Shown piece after piece: positions 1 to 6,205 of a stretch of DNA of 9,526 nucleotides. This DNA comes from an uncultured bacterium (GTDB lineage Bacteria; Actinomycetota; Coriobacteriia; Coriobacteriales; Coriobacteriaceae). The stretch is taken from contig CAJMSO010000054.1 in the NCBI GenBank assembly GCA_905216075.1, positions 1 to 9,526 on the forward strand, given 5' to 3'. Numbering within the stretch: the stretch's first letter is position 1; each line of letters begins with the position of its first letter. Under the pieces are notes generated by a model. The model made no database searches and was not told the origin of the DNA. It was given only the letters and a program-made list of their open reading frames with translations. A program made the translations under genes and the position numbers.

Positions 1-2
1 AA

Positions 3-71
3 TCGGAATATCCCAAGTCGATTGCCAAGATTACGATCGACGAAGACTACGTAGGCCATACCCACGAGTAG
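3..71 (+). CDS. C-terminal end of an unidentified protein (partial)
   Basis: An open frame enters from the left edge and runs to TAG at 69-71. It encodes 22 residues ending ITIDEDYVGHTHE. The reading is continuous and codon use is plausible, but 22 residues are too few to assign a family. It lies 39 bases before the phosphatase gene on the same strand, so it may be the preceding gene of the same unit. It could also be a chance open frame. Confidence 0.4.
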   Translation, partial: SEYPKSIAKITIDEDYVGHTHE

Positions 72-110
72 GGCTGCGCCGGTAAAGCTAGGTATACAGA
101 AGGGGAGAGC

Positions 111-737
111 ATGAAGTGCCTATATCTACTTCGTCATGGCCAGACGGAATTCAACGTCAAAAAGCTCGTCCAGGGCCGCTGCGATTCACCGCTCACCGAC
201 TTAGGCCGTCAGCAAGCCGGGATGGCAGCCGCATGGCTCAAAGCCCACGGCGTCGTCCCCGACAAAGTGGTCTCATCACCCTTAGGCCGAGCCATGGACA
301 CGGCAAGTCTCGTCGCATACGAGCTCCTCGGCGCAGACGCTGAAGTTGAGCCCTGCGAAGGCATTATCGAGCGCTGCTACGGCACCTTCGAAGAGGGCCC
401 GCACGACGCGCTACCCACCGACGTCTGGGATCCAGGCGAGGACTTAATCCCATTCGGAGGAGAAGGAAGCCAGGCGCTGCAAGAGCGCATGGTAGACACC
501 CTCACCAATATCATGGACGCCGATGGTATCGAAACCCTTCTAGCAGTAAGCCACGGCAGCGCCAGCCGCCAATTCATCAAGGCTGCCGTCCCAGAGGACT
601 TTGAGCTCCCAACAAAACTCCCCAACTGCGCCATCATGATCTTCGATTTTGATGAGGCAAAGCCACAAGCAGAAGGCGAGTCAATGCAACGCAAGTTCAC
701 CCTCCAGCAAATAGTGGATCCCCAACAAAGTAATTAG
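111..737 (+). CDS. histidine phosphatase family protein (phosphoglycerate mutase-like)
   Basis: A 208-residue cytoplasmic protein of the histidine phosphatase (phosphoglycerate mutase-like) superfamily. The N-terminal LLRHGQTEFN carries the RHG motif at residues 8-10, with His9 the expected phosphohistidine. SSPLGRAMDTA (55-65) supplies the phosphate-binding Arg60. The segment around ERCYGTFEEG (87-96) holds the usual acidic residue, and VSHGS (147-151) supplies the second catalytic His148. All catalytic residues are present and the length is normal, so it should be active. Members act on phosphoglycerate, sugar phosphates or cofactor precursors, and the substrate cannot be read from the sequence. 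The ATG at 111 is preceded by a GGGGAGA ribosome binding site. The gene stands apart from the ribosomal cluster, with 458 bases between them. Its codon use is less biased than that of the ribosomal genes, as expected for modest expression. Confidence 0.88.
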   Translation: MKCLYLLRHGQTEFNVKKLVQGRCDSPLTDLGRQQAGMAAAWLKAHGVVPDKVVSSPLGRAMDTASLVAYELLGADAEVEPCEGIIERCYGTFEEGPHDALPTDVWDPGEDLIPFGGEGSQALQERMVDTLTNIMDADGIETLLAVSHGSASRQFIKAAVPEDFELPTKLPNCAIMIFDFDEAKPQAEGESMQRKFTLQQIVDPQQSN

Positions 738-766
738 CTGAGCGAGCAGAGTTAAGCAGACATCAC

Positions 767-943
767 CGTGGCGTTCCCAGTGTGCGGCGGAGGGGGCGGG
801 CCTGAGACATATTAAGGTTGTCGCGAGTTCCGCACGAACAGGAGAGCACTTAATGTGCTCTCCGTCGTGAGCAGGACTGTAGAGCAGCAACCTTAATATG
901 TCTCAGGCCCGCCCCCTCCGCCGCACACTGGGAACGTGCCACG
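767..943. repeat. long inverted repeat / MITE-like hairpin element
   Basis: Bases 772-820 are the exact reverse complement of 888-936 (49 of 49). The pairing continues outward: 767-772 pairs with 938-943 after a 2-base bulge at 936-937, and an imperfect outer match (752-759 with 952-959, 7 of 8) follows. The 67-base centre (821-887) contains a further hairpin, GGAGAGCAC (841-849) with GTGCTCTCC (855-863) and a 5-base loop. There is no open frame inside and no T-run after it, so it is not a normal terminator. It resembles a miniature inverted-repeat element or the template of a long hairpin RNA. No clear target-site duplication is visible. Confidence 0.85.
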
Positions 944-985
944 CACTTTACCTGCGTAAACAATGTGAGTGAAATATGAATCTCG

Positions 986-1011
986 ATGGATACGCCCGCA
1001 GCCGTGTATAC
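986..1011 (+). promoter_or_regulatory. 26-base element shared with the rplB leader (copy 1)
   Basis: This sequence matches 2851-2876 at 23 of 26 positions and lies at a comparable place, at the head of a ribosomal leader. It ends in CCGTGTATAC, and TATACT at 1007-1012 could be a -10 box. TGGATA at 987-992 resembles a -35 box, but the 14-base spacing is too short for a standard promoter. ATACG (990-994) can pair with CGTGT (1003-1007) around an 8-base loop, so it could also act as RNA or as a protein-binding dyad. Confidence 0.6.
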
Positions 1012-1195
1012 TAAACAGCTGTGTGTAACCAGGGGAGTATTCTGGCTGGACAAAATGCCTGCTTAATAGGGTTGTCAGGTAGTCCGGGCGAAATACAAGG
1101 CTGGGGAGCACGTCGTGTAAGTAGTGGTCCTCTAGGGGCGTACGCTCGGTGGTGTACGCATTGTCCCAAGACCACGCGAGAGTTGGGATCATATC
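1012..1195 (+). promoter_or_regulatory. structured 5' leader of the rplC-rplD-rplW block
   Basis: No open frame with a ribosome binding site is visible here, but several nested pairings are. CCAG (1029-1032) can pair with CTGG (1042-1045). GGAC plus CCTG (1048-1051, 1058-1061) can pair with CAGG plus GTCC (1076-1079, 1082-1085). GTGGTC (1124-1129) can pair with GACCAC (1170-1175), enclosing GCGTAC (1138-1143) with GTACGC (1154-1159). The last structure ends about 20 bases before the rplC start. S10-operon leaders are autoregulated by L4 in Escherichia coli. A comparable role here is inference. Confidence 0.5.
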
Positions 1196-1816
1196 TTGAT
1201 CAGCATGATTCTCGGCCGCAAGATTGGCATGACCCAGGTTTGGGACGAGGACGATAACGTCGTTCCCGTCACGGTCATCCAGGCTGGCCCCTGCGCTGTC
1301 TCGCAGGTTAAAACTCAGGCAACCGACGGCTATGACGCCGTCCAGATCGGTTTCGGCGACATCAAGGCCAAGAACGTGAACAAGCCCATGGCTGGTCACT
1401 TCGCTAAGGCTGGCGTCGAGCCTGTCCGCTTCCTTCGTGAGGTCCGCGTCGAGAACGGCGAGGAGCACAAGGTCGGCGAGGTCGTTACCGTCGCTGATTT
1501 CGCTGATGTCGAGAAGGTCGACGTCATCGGTACCTCCAAGGGTAAGGGCTTCCAGGGTCGCATCAAGCGCTGGGGTCAGCGCCGCGGTCCTATGACGCAT
1601 GGTTCTCACTTCCAGCGTCACCCCGGTTCTATCGGTCAGTGCGCCTATCCTGCGCGCGTCCTCAAGGGCGTCAAGATGGCCGGTCACATGGGTAACGAGC
1701 GCGTTACCGTCAAGAACCTTTCCGTTGTCCGCATCGATGCCGAGCAGAACCTCATCTTGGTCAAGGGCGCTGTCCCGGGTGCCAAGAATGGTCTCGTCGC
1801 CATCCGTATGGCCTAA
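1196..1816 (+). CDS. rplC: 50S ribosomal protein L3
   Basis: Large-subunit protein L3 (206 residues, normal length), an early assembly protein that binds 23S rRNA and reaches towards the peptidyl-transferase centre. Landmarks are ILGRKIGMTQVWDE (5-18), KGKGFQG (115-121), THGS (134-137), PGSIGQ (143-148) and MAGHMGNERVT (161-171). The start chosen is TTG at 1196, giving MISMILGR, which matches the usual N-terminal length. A GGGA at 1185-1188 lies 7 bases upstream. The in-frame ATG at 1205 would give MILGR and cannot be excluded. This is the first ribosomal gene here, where rpsJ would normally precede it. It is 46 bases from rplD and is preceded by a structured leader. Confidence 0.96.
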   Translation: MISMILGRKIGMTQVWDEDDNVVPVTVIQAGPCAVSQVKTQATDGYDAVQIGFGDIKAKNVNKPMAGHFAKAGVEPVRFLREVRVENGEEHKVGEVVTVADFADVEKVDVIGTSKGKGFQGRIKRWGQRRGPMTHGSHFQRHPGSIGQCAYPARVLKGVKMAGHMGNERVTVKNLSVVRIDAEQNLILVKGAVPGAKNGLVAIRMA

Positions 1817-1862
1817 GGGCCCAGCCCATTTAGCCCAGCGTCATACCAAGGAGAACACTTAA

Positions 1863-2489
1863 ATGGCAAAGTTTGAAGTAAAGAACAGCGAGGGCAAGAA
1901 GGTCGCCGAGGCCGAGCTCGCCGCTGAGGTGTACGGCATCGAGCCGAACATCCACGTTATGCACCACATCGTCAAGTGCCAGATGGCCTCTTGGCGTCAG
2001 GGCACCCAGTCTGCTAAGGGTCGCTCTGAGGTTTCCGGTGGCGGCAAGAAGCCTTGGCGTCAGAAGGGCACCGGCCGTGCCCGCCAGGGTTCCATCCGTG
2101 CTGCCCAGTGGCGTCACGGTGGCGTTGTCTTCGCCCCCAAGCCCCGTTCCTACGCTAAGCGTATGAACAACAAGGAGGTCAAGCTGGCTATGCGCTCCGC
2201 GCTGTCCGCCAAGCTGGCCGATGGCGAGCTCGTGCTCGTCGACGACTACGGCTTCGAGAAGCCTTCCACCAAGGCTGCCGTCGCCATGCTCAAGGCTCTC
2301 GGCCTTGAGGGCAAGCGTCTGACCATCATCGTTCGCGATGAGGACGTCAACGCCTACCTGTCGTTCCGCAACATTCCCAAGACGTTCATCATCACCGCTG
2401 ACGAGGCCAACACCTACGATCTCGTCAACAACAACGCTGTGCTGATGCCCGCCGACATCGCCGCTCACTTCGGGGAGGTGCTTGCATAA
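1863..2489 (+). CDS. rplD: 50S ribosomal protein L4
   Basis: Large-subunit protein L4 (208 residues). It binds domain I of 23S rRNA, and its long loop lines the peptide exit tunnel. That loop is evident from SWRQGTQSAKGRSEVSGGG (43-61) through KKPWRQKGTGRARQGS (62-77) to APKPRSY (91-97). The globular part follows, with VLVDDYGFEKPSTK (124-137). An AAGGAG ribosome binding site lies at 1848-1853, and the stop codon abuts the rplW start with no gap. In Escherichia coli L4 represses the S10 operon by binding its leader. That may hold here but cannot be shown. Confidence 0.97.
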   Translation: MAKFEVKNSEGKKVAEAELAAEVYGIEPNIHVMHHIVKCQMASWRQGTQSAKGRSEVSGGGKKPWRQKGTGRARQGSIRAAQWRHGGVVFAPKPRSYAKRMNNKEVKLAMRSALSAKLADGELVLVDDYGFEKPSTKAAVAMLKALGLEGKRLTIIVRDEDVNAYLSFRNIPKTFIITADEANTYDLVNNNAVLMPADIAAHFGEVLA

Positions 2490-2777
2490 ATGACCGCCCA
2501 CGAGATCATCATCCGTCCGATCGTGTCCGAGCGTTCCTTCTCCGGCATGGAGCTGAACAAGTACACGTTCGAGGTCGCCAAGGATGCTAACAAGTATCAG
2601 ATCAAGGACGCTGTCGAGGAGATCTTCGGCGTCAAGGTCGTTCGCGTGAACACCCTGACGGTCAAGCCCAAGACCAAGCGCGTGCGCTATGTCGCCGGCA
2701 AGACCCGTTCTTGGAAGAAGGCCATCGTCACGCTGGCCGAGGGCGACACCATCGAGGTCTTTGGCAACCAGGCCTAA
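2490..2777 (+). CDS. rplW: 50S ribosomal protein L23
   Basis: Large-subunit protein L23 (95 residues, normal). It sits at the tunnel exit and forms part of the docking site for trigger factor and signal recognition particle. Family landmarks are IIRPIVSERS (7-16), KYTFEVAKDANKYQIKDAVEEIFGVKV (24-50) and the basic segment KPKTKRVRY (59-67). The ATG follows directly after the rplD TAA. Its ribosome binding site, GGGGAGG at about 2472-2478, lies inside rplD, implying coupled translation. A strong hairpin follows, so this gene may end the first transcription block. Confidence 0.97.
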   Translation: MTAHEIIIRPIVSERSFSGMELNKYTFEVAKDANKYQIKDAVEEIFGVKVVRVNTLTVKPKTKRVRYVAGKTRSWKKAIVTLAEGDTIEVFGNQA

Positions 2778-2794
2778 GACTCGCTGCTGTTGAG

Positions 2795-2832
2795 TGAGCT
2801 CATGCCTCCCAAATAGGGGAGGCGGGAGCTCA
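2795..2832 (+). terminator. possible terminator or attenuator hairpin after rplW
   Basis: TGAGCTC (2795-2801) pairs with GAGCTCA (2826-2832), and inside it GCCTCCC (2804-2810) pairs with GGGAGGC (2817-2823) around a 6-base loop. That gives 14 base pairs with one small internal loop. Only a short TTTT (2836-2839) follows, so termination may be partial or the hairpin may act in RNA processing. It separates rplW from the rplB leader. Confidence 0.5.
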
Positions 2833-2850
2833 AGGTTTTGGGCGTATTAA

Positions 2851-2876
2851 ATGGACACGCCCGGAACCGTGTATAC
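2851..2876 (+). promoter_or_regulatory. 26-base element shared with the rplC leader (copy 2)
   Basis: This is copy 2 of the element at 986-1011, with only three differences. TGGACA (2852-2857) matches the -35 consensus at 5 of 6 positions and TATACG (2872-2877) is -10-like, but the gap of 14 bases is short. The arms ACACG (2855-2859) and CGTGT (2868-2872) are perfectly complementary. Its position just after the hairpin behind rplW suggests that transcription is restarted or regulated here. Confidence 0.6.
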
Positions 2877-2956
2877 GTCCGGTGTCATCGCACCCGAGGC
2901 AGAACCTCGAATCCCTGTCTGCGATGGCTAACGGATTCCTATTGAAAGGGATTGTA
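2877..2956 (+). promoter_or_regulatory. structured leader of rplB with a possible SD-blocking pairing
   Basis: CATCGCA (2886-2892) pairs exactly with TGCGATG (2920-2926) and encloses CGAGG (2895-2899) with CCTCG (2905-2909) on a 5-base loop. AATCCCT (2910-2916), inside that hairpin, is the exact complement of AGGGATT (2947-2953), which contains the rplB ribosome binding site. The two states exclude each other at least in part, so a translational switch is plausible. Confidence 0.5.
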
Positions 2957-3787
2957 ATGGCTGTAAAGCACCTTAAGCCGACCTCCGCTGGTAGGCGTTG
3001 GCAGACGATCTCCGACTTCTCCGAGATCACCTGCACCAAGCCCGAGAAGTCTCTTCTCGAGCCCCTGCCCAAGAAGGCCGGTCGTAACAACAACGGCCGC
3101 ATCACCACCCGCCACCAGGGCGGCGGCGTGAAGCGTCGTTACCGCGTGATCGACTTCAAGCGCAACAAGGACGGCGTGCCCGCCAAGGTTGCCACGATCG
3201 AGTACGATCCGAACCGTTCCGCTCGCATCGCTCTGCTGCACTACGCTGACGGTGAGAAGCGCTACATCCTGGCCCCCAAGGGCCTCGAGGTCGGTCAGAC
3301 CATCATGTCCGGTTCTGACGCCGACATCAAGCCGGGCAACGCTCTGCCCCTCGCCGACATCCCCGTCGGTACGCTCATCCACGCCGTCGAGTTCCAGCCG
3401 GGCAAGGGCGCTGCTATCGCCCGTTCCGCCGGTAACTCCTGCCAGCTGATGGGTAAGGAGGGCAAGTACGCCATCGTCCGTATGCCTTCCTCCGAGATGC
3501 GCCGCATCCTCGTTACCTGCCGCGCCACCGTCGGTGAGGTCGGCAACGCCGATCACTCCAACATCGTCATCGGCAAGGCCGGCCGTAAGCGTCACATGAA
3601 CGTGCGCCCGACCGTCCGCGGTACCGTCATGAACCCTGTCGACCACCCGCACGGCGGTGGCGAGGGCAAGAACCACACCTCTGGTCGTCCCTCCGTTACC
3701 CCCTGGGGTAAGCCGACGAAGGGCCTTCGTACGCGCAAGAAGAAGAAGGTCTCGAACCAGCACATCATTCGTCGCCGTAAGAAGTAA
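2957..3787 (+). CDS. rplB: 50S ribosomal protein L2
   Basis: Large-subunit protein L2 (276 residues, the usual size), needed for subunit association and for the peptidyl-transferase region. Landmarks are KHLKPTSAGRR (4-14), RNNNGRITTRHQGGGVKRRYR (43-63) and the near-invariant HPHGGGEG (230-237), which holds the histidine placed near the catalytic centre in other bacteria. A lysine/arginine-rich tail follows. The ATG at 2957 is chosen because AAAGGG lies 6 bases upstream and MAVKHLKP is the family N-terminus. The frame stays open upstream to a GTG at 2882, but that extension has no family match and no ribosome binding site. rpsS follows after 32 bases. Confidence 0.97.
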   Translation: MAVKHLKPTSAGRRWQTISDFSEITCTKPEKSLLEPLPKKAGRNNNGRITTRHQGGGVKRRYRVIDFKRNKDGVPAKVATIEYDPNRSARIALLHYADGEKRYILAPKGLEVGQTIMSGSDADIKPGNALPLADIPVGTLIHAVEFQPGKGAAIARSAGNSCQLMGKEGKYAIVRMPSSEMRRILVTCRATVGEVGNADHSNIVIGKAGRKRHMNVRPTVRGTVMNPVDHPHGGGEGKNHTSGRPSVTPWGKPTKGLRTRKKKKVSNQHIIRRRKK

Positions 3788-3819
3788 TTTCGGATACCGA
3801 GTTTTAGGAGAAAGCACTT

Positions 3820-4080
3820 ATGAGCAGAAGTCTCAAAAAGGGCCCGTTCGTGGAGACTCGCCTTCTCTCGCGTATCACCGCGATGAACGAGGCTGGCAAG
3901 AAGGACGTCGTGAAGACCTGGTCCCGCGCGTCCACCATCTTCCCCGAGATGGTTGGTCACACCATCGCCGTCCACGACGGCCGCAAGCATGTGCCCGTGT
4001 ATGTTACCGAGTCCATGGTTGGTCACAAGCTCGGCGAGTTCGCGCCGACTCGTACGTTCCGTGGCCACAAGGCCAAATAG
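3820..4080 (+). CDS. rpsS: 30S ribosomal protein S19
   Basis: Small-subunit head protein S19 (86 residues, slightly shorter than the common 91-93). With S13 it contacts the A-site tRNA and the subunit bridge. It begins MSRSLKKGPFVE and carries the family signature from MVGHTIAVHDGRKHVPVY (44-61) through MVGHKLGEFAPTRTFRGH (66-83). The C-terminal tail after RGH is only three residues. A TTAGGAGA ribosome binding site precedes the ATG. It lies 14 bases from rplV in the compact middle part of the cluster. Confidence 0.97.
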   Translation: MSRSLKKGPFVETRLLSRITAMNEAGKKDVVKTWSRASTIFPEMVGHTIAVHDGRKHVPVYVTESMVGHKLGEFAPTRTFRGHKAK

Positions 4081-4094
4081 GGGGTTAACCGTAA

Positions 4095-4466
4095 ATGGCA
4101 ACTAAGTCTATTGAAACTGAGGCCACCGAGGTTCGCGCCGTCGCTAAGTACGTGCGTGTTTCCCCCAGCAAGGCCCGCCTGGTGGTCGATCTGATCCGCC
4201 GTAAGCCTGTCGCTCAGGCCTTCGACATCCTCCACTTCTGCGACCGCGCCGTCGCCGTGGATGTCGAGAAGGTTCTCCGTTCCGCCGTTGCGAACGCCGA
4301 GAACAACAACGGTCTGCGTGCCGACAACCTGGTTGTCGCCGCTGCCTATGTTGACGAGGGTCCGACGCTTAAGCGCATCCGTCCCCGCGCCAAGGGTTCC
4401 GCTTCTCGCATTCTGAAGCGTACTTCCCACATCACCGTCGTCGTTGCTCCTCGAAAGGAGGCGTAA
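4095..4466 (+). CDS. rplV: 50S ribosomal protein L22
   Basis: Large-subunit protein L22 (123 residues). Its extended beta-hairpin reaches into the exit tunnel opposite L4. Landmarks are VRVSPSKARLVVDLIR (20-35), NAENNNGL (67-74) and the hairpin segment from EGPTLKRIRPRAKGSASRI (88-106) to THITVVV-like SHITVVV (111-117). About ten residues precede the conserved core, a short extension without obvious motif. A GGGGG stretch at 4080-4084 is the probable ribosome binding site. The gene ends 6 bases before rpsC and supplies that gene's AAAGGAGG site. Confidence 0.97.
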   Translation: MATKSIETEATEVRAVAKYVRVSPSKARLVVDLIRRKPVAQAFDILHFCDRAVAVDVEKVLRSAVANAENNNGLRADNLVVAAAYVDEGPTLKRIRPRAKGSASRILKRTSHITVVVAPRKEA

Positions 4467-4472
4467 AGCTGT

Positions 4473-5183
4473 ATGGGTCAGAAAGTCTACCCCACCGGCT
4501 TCCGTCTTGGCATCACCGAGAACTGGCGCTCCCGCTGGTTCGCAGAGAAGGATTACGCTAAGACCCTCGGTAACGATCTCGAGATCCGCAAGTACCTCGA
4601 GAAGCGTCTTTCCCGCGCAGCTGTCTCCCGCGTCGAGATCGAGCGCGCTGGCGACAAGGTGAAGGTCATCATCCTCACCGCTCGCCCCGGCGTTGTCATC
4701 GGTAAGAAGGGTGCCGAGATCGATACCCTCCGCACCGAGCTCGAGAAGGTCGCTGGCGTCTCCAAGGGCCAGCTCTCCGTCGACGTTGTCGAGATCAAGC
4801 GCCCCGAGCTTGACGCCAACCTCGTTGCTCAGTCTATCGCCGAGCAGCTCGAGGGCCGCGTTGCCTTCCGTCGTGCTATGCGCAAGGCTGTCCAGTCCGC
4901 CCGCAAGGCCGGCGCTAAGGGCATCCGTATCCAGTGCTCCGGTCGTCTCGGCGGTGCCGAGATGGGCCGTCGTGAGTGGTACCGCGAGGGTCGCGTGCCT
5001 CTGCACACCCTCCGTGCCAAGATCGACTACGGCACGGCTGTCGCCAGCACCACCATGGGCGCTTGCGGCGTGAAGGTCTGGATCTACCTGGGCGAGAAGC
5101 TCCCGGGCCAGCCTGTTCCCAACCCTGCACTCGAGGGCTCTTCCCGTCCTCGTCGTCGTAACTCCGAGAGGAGGGGTCAGTAG
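4473..5183 (+). CDS. rpsC: 30S ribosomal protein S3
   Basis: Small-subunit protein S3 (236 residues, normal), located at the mRNA entry tunnel, where it has helicase-supporting contacts. It starts MGQKVYPTGFRLGI. A type II KH domain is visible, with VVIGKKGAEID (74-84) and its GKKG loop at 77-80. The C-terminal domain has GRLGGAEMGRREWYREGRVP (157-176). The tail after residue 210 is arginine-rich. AAAGGAGG at 4455-4462, inside rplV, is its ribosome binding site. The stop TAG shares its last base with the GTG start of rplP, so the pair is probably translationally coupled. Confidence 0.97.
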   Translation: MGQKVYPTGFRLGITENWRSRWFAEKDYAKTLGNDLEIRKYLEKRLSRAAVSRVEIERAGDKVKVIILTARPGVVIGKKGAEIDTLRTELEKVAGVSKGQLSVDVVEIKRPELDANLVAQSIAEQLEGRVAFRRAMRKAVQSARKAGAKGIRIQCSGRLGGAEMGRREWYREGRVPLHTLRAKIDYGTAVASTTMGACGVKVWIYLGEKLPGQPVPNPALEGSSRPRRRNSERRGQ

Positions 5184-5686
5184 TGCTTGCCCCTAAGCGT
5201 ATTCTTCACCGCAAGGTGCAGCGTGGCTCCATGAAGGGCCAGGCCAAGGGTAATACCGAGCTGCATTTCGGCGAGTTTGGTATCCAGGCTCTCGAGGCCC
5301 ATTGGATCACCAACCGTCAGATCGAGGCCGCTCGTATTGCCATGACCCGCTACATGAAGCGTGGCGGTCGTGTCTACATCACGATCTTCCCCGATAAGCC
5401 CATCACCAAGAAGCCTGCCGAGACTCGCATGGGTTCTGGTAAGGGTAACCCCGAGGAGTGGGTGGCCGTCGTCAAGCCCGGCCGCATCATGTTCGAGGTC
5501 AAGGGCGTGCCCGAGGAGGTCGCTCGCGAGGCTCTGCGTCTTGCACAGCACAAGCTTCCCATCAAGACCAAGATTGTTGCTGCTAAGAACGCTGAGCAGC
5601 GCATCGAGAAGGAGATGGCTGAGGAGGCCGCTCTCGAGGCCAAGTGGGCTGCTGAGGACGCCGCCGCCGCCAAGGAGGAGAACTAA
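5183..5686 (+). CDS. rplP: 50S ribosomal protein L16 with C-terminal extension
   Basis: Large-subunit protein L16 (167 residues), which organises the A-site tRNA region. Landmarks are MLAPKRILHRKVQRGSMKG (1-19), WITNRQIEAARIAMTRYMKRGG (41-62), the loop TRMGSGKGNPEEWV (81-94) and ALRLAQHKLPIKTK (117-130). Most L16 proteins end within about ten residues of that last motif. Here some 30 more follow, rich in Ala, Glu and Lys and probably helical. The start is GTG at 5183, overlapping the rpsC stop by one base, with AGGAGGGG upstream. The TAA overlaps the rpmC ATG by one base. Confidence 0.96.
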   Translation: MLAPKRILHRKVQRGSMKGQAKGNTELHFGEFGIQALEAHWITNRQIEAARIAMTRYMKRGGRVYITIFPDKPITKKPAETRMGSGKGNPEEWVAVVKPGRIMFEVKGVPEEVAREALRLAQHKLPIKTKIVAAKNAEQRIEKEMAEEAALEAKWAAEDAAAAKEEN

Positions 5687-5901
5687 TGAAGCCCGCAGAG
5701 ATTCGTGAGCTCTCGGACGCTCAGCTCGTTGAGAAGCTGAAGGAAATGCGCGCCGAGCTCTTTAACCTTCGTTTCCAGATGGCCACCAGCCAGCTGGACA
5801 ACACCGCTCGCGTCAACACCGTGAAGAAGGACATCGCTCGCGTCCTCACGGAGCAGCGCGCCCGCGAGATCGCAGCGGAGAAGTCCGCTGTCGCCGAGTA
5901 G
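5686..5901 (+). CDS. rpmC: 50S ribosomal protein L29
   Basis: Large-subunit protein L29 (71 residues), a two-helix protein next to L23 at the tunnel exit. Family landmarks are EIRELSDAQLVEKLKEMRAELFNLRFQ-type helix one (5-31) and, after ATSQLDN, VNTVKKDIARVLTEQR (43-58). The last dozen residues are a short Ala/Glu tail. The start ATG overlaps the rplP stop by one base, and its ribosome binding site is AAGGAGGAG at the end of rplP. rpsQ follows after 16 bases. Confidence 0.96.
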   Translation: MKPAEIRELSDAQLVEKLKEMRAELFNLRFQMATSQLDNTARVNTVKKDIARVLTEQRAREIAAEKSAVAE

Positions 5902-5917
5902 GACCTAAGGAGAGAAC

Positions 5918-6178
5918 ATGACTGATTCGCGTAACTCGCGTAAGGTCCGTACGGGTGTCGTTACCTCCGTCTCCGGTGCCAAGACCATTGTTGTCACCAT
6001 CACCGAGCGCAAGCGTCACCCCAAGTACGGCAAGATGATGACCAGCTCCAAGAAGCTGCACGCTCACGACGAGGAGTGCACGGCTGGCGTGGGCGATACC
6101 GTCCGCGTTATGGAGACCCGTCCTATGTCCAAGATGAAGCGTTGGCGCCTCATCGAGGTCGTCGAGCGCGCTAAATAA
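5918..6178 (+). CDS. rpsQ: 30S ribosomal protein S17
   Basis: Small-subunit protein S17 (86 residues), an OB-fold primary 16S rRNA-binding protein. Landmarks are RTGVVTSVSGAKTIVVTITER (11-31), RHPKYGKMMTSSKKLHAHDE (33-52) and VGDTVRVMETRPMSKMKRWR (58-77). AAGGAGAG upstream of the ATG is the ribosome binding site. It is the last gene of the middle block. A 118-base gap with a structured leader separates it from rplN, the position where the S10 and spc operons divide in Escherichia coli. Confidence 0.97.
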   Translation: MTDSRNSRKVRTGVVTSVSGAKTIVVTITERKRHPKYGKMMTSSKKLHAHDEECTAGVGDTVRVMETRPMSKMKRWRLIEVVERAK

Positions 6179-6205
6179 GCAGTCGCTCTTACGACTTGTA
6201 CGTTT

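Noticed and set aside
987..1012. Standard sigma-70 promoter with TGGATA as -35 and TATACT as -10
   Set aside because: The spacing is 14 bases rather than 16-18, so it is kept only as a shared element with possible promoter function.
944..1195. A hidden or degraded rpsJ gene or a tRNA before rplC
   Set aside because: None of the frames gives S10-like sequence, and there is no tRNA T-arm motif or cloverleaf. The stretch is better explained as a leader.
893..1687. 264-codon open frame on the - strand over rplC and its leader
   Set aside because: It is antisense to a certain ribosomal gene and partly inside the inverted repeat. Its protein has low-complexity Asp/Leu-rich composition typical of the reverse frame of high-GC genes, and there is no family match.
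2882..2956. 25-codon in-frame extension of rplB from a GTG
   Set aside because: It has no ribosome binding site, lies over the paired leader segments, and L2 starts with MAVKHLKP-type sequences in general. The ATG at 2957 has a good site.
2939..3817. 292-codon open frame on the - strand over rplB
   Set aside because: It is a shadow of rplB with the same Asp/Gly/Val-rich composition as the other reverse frames.
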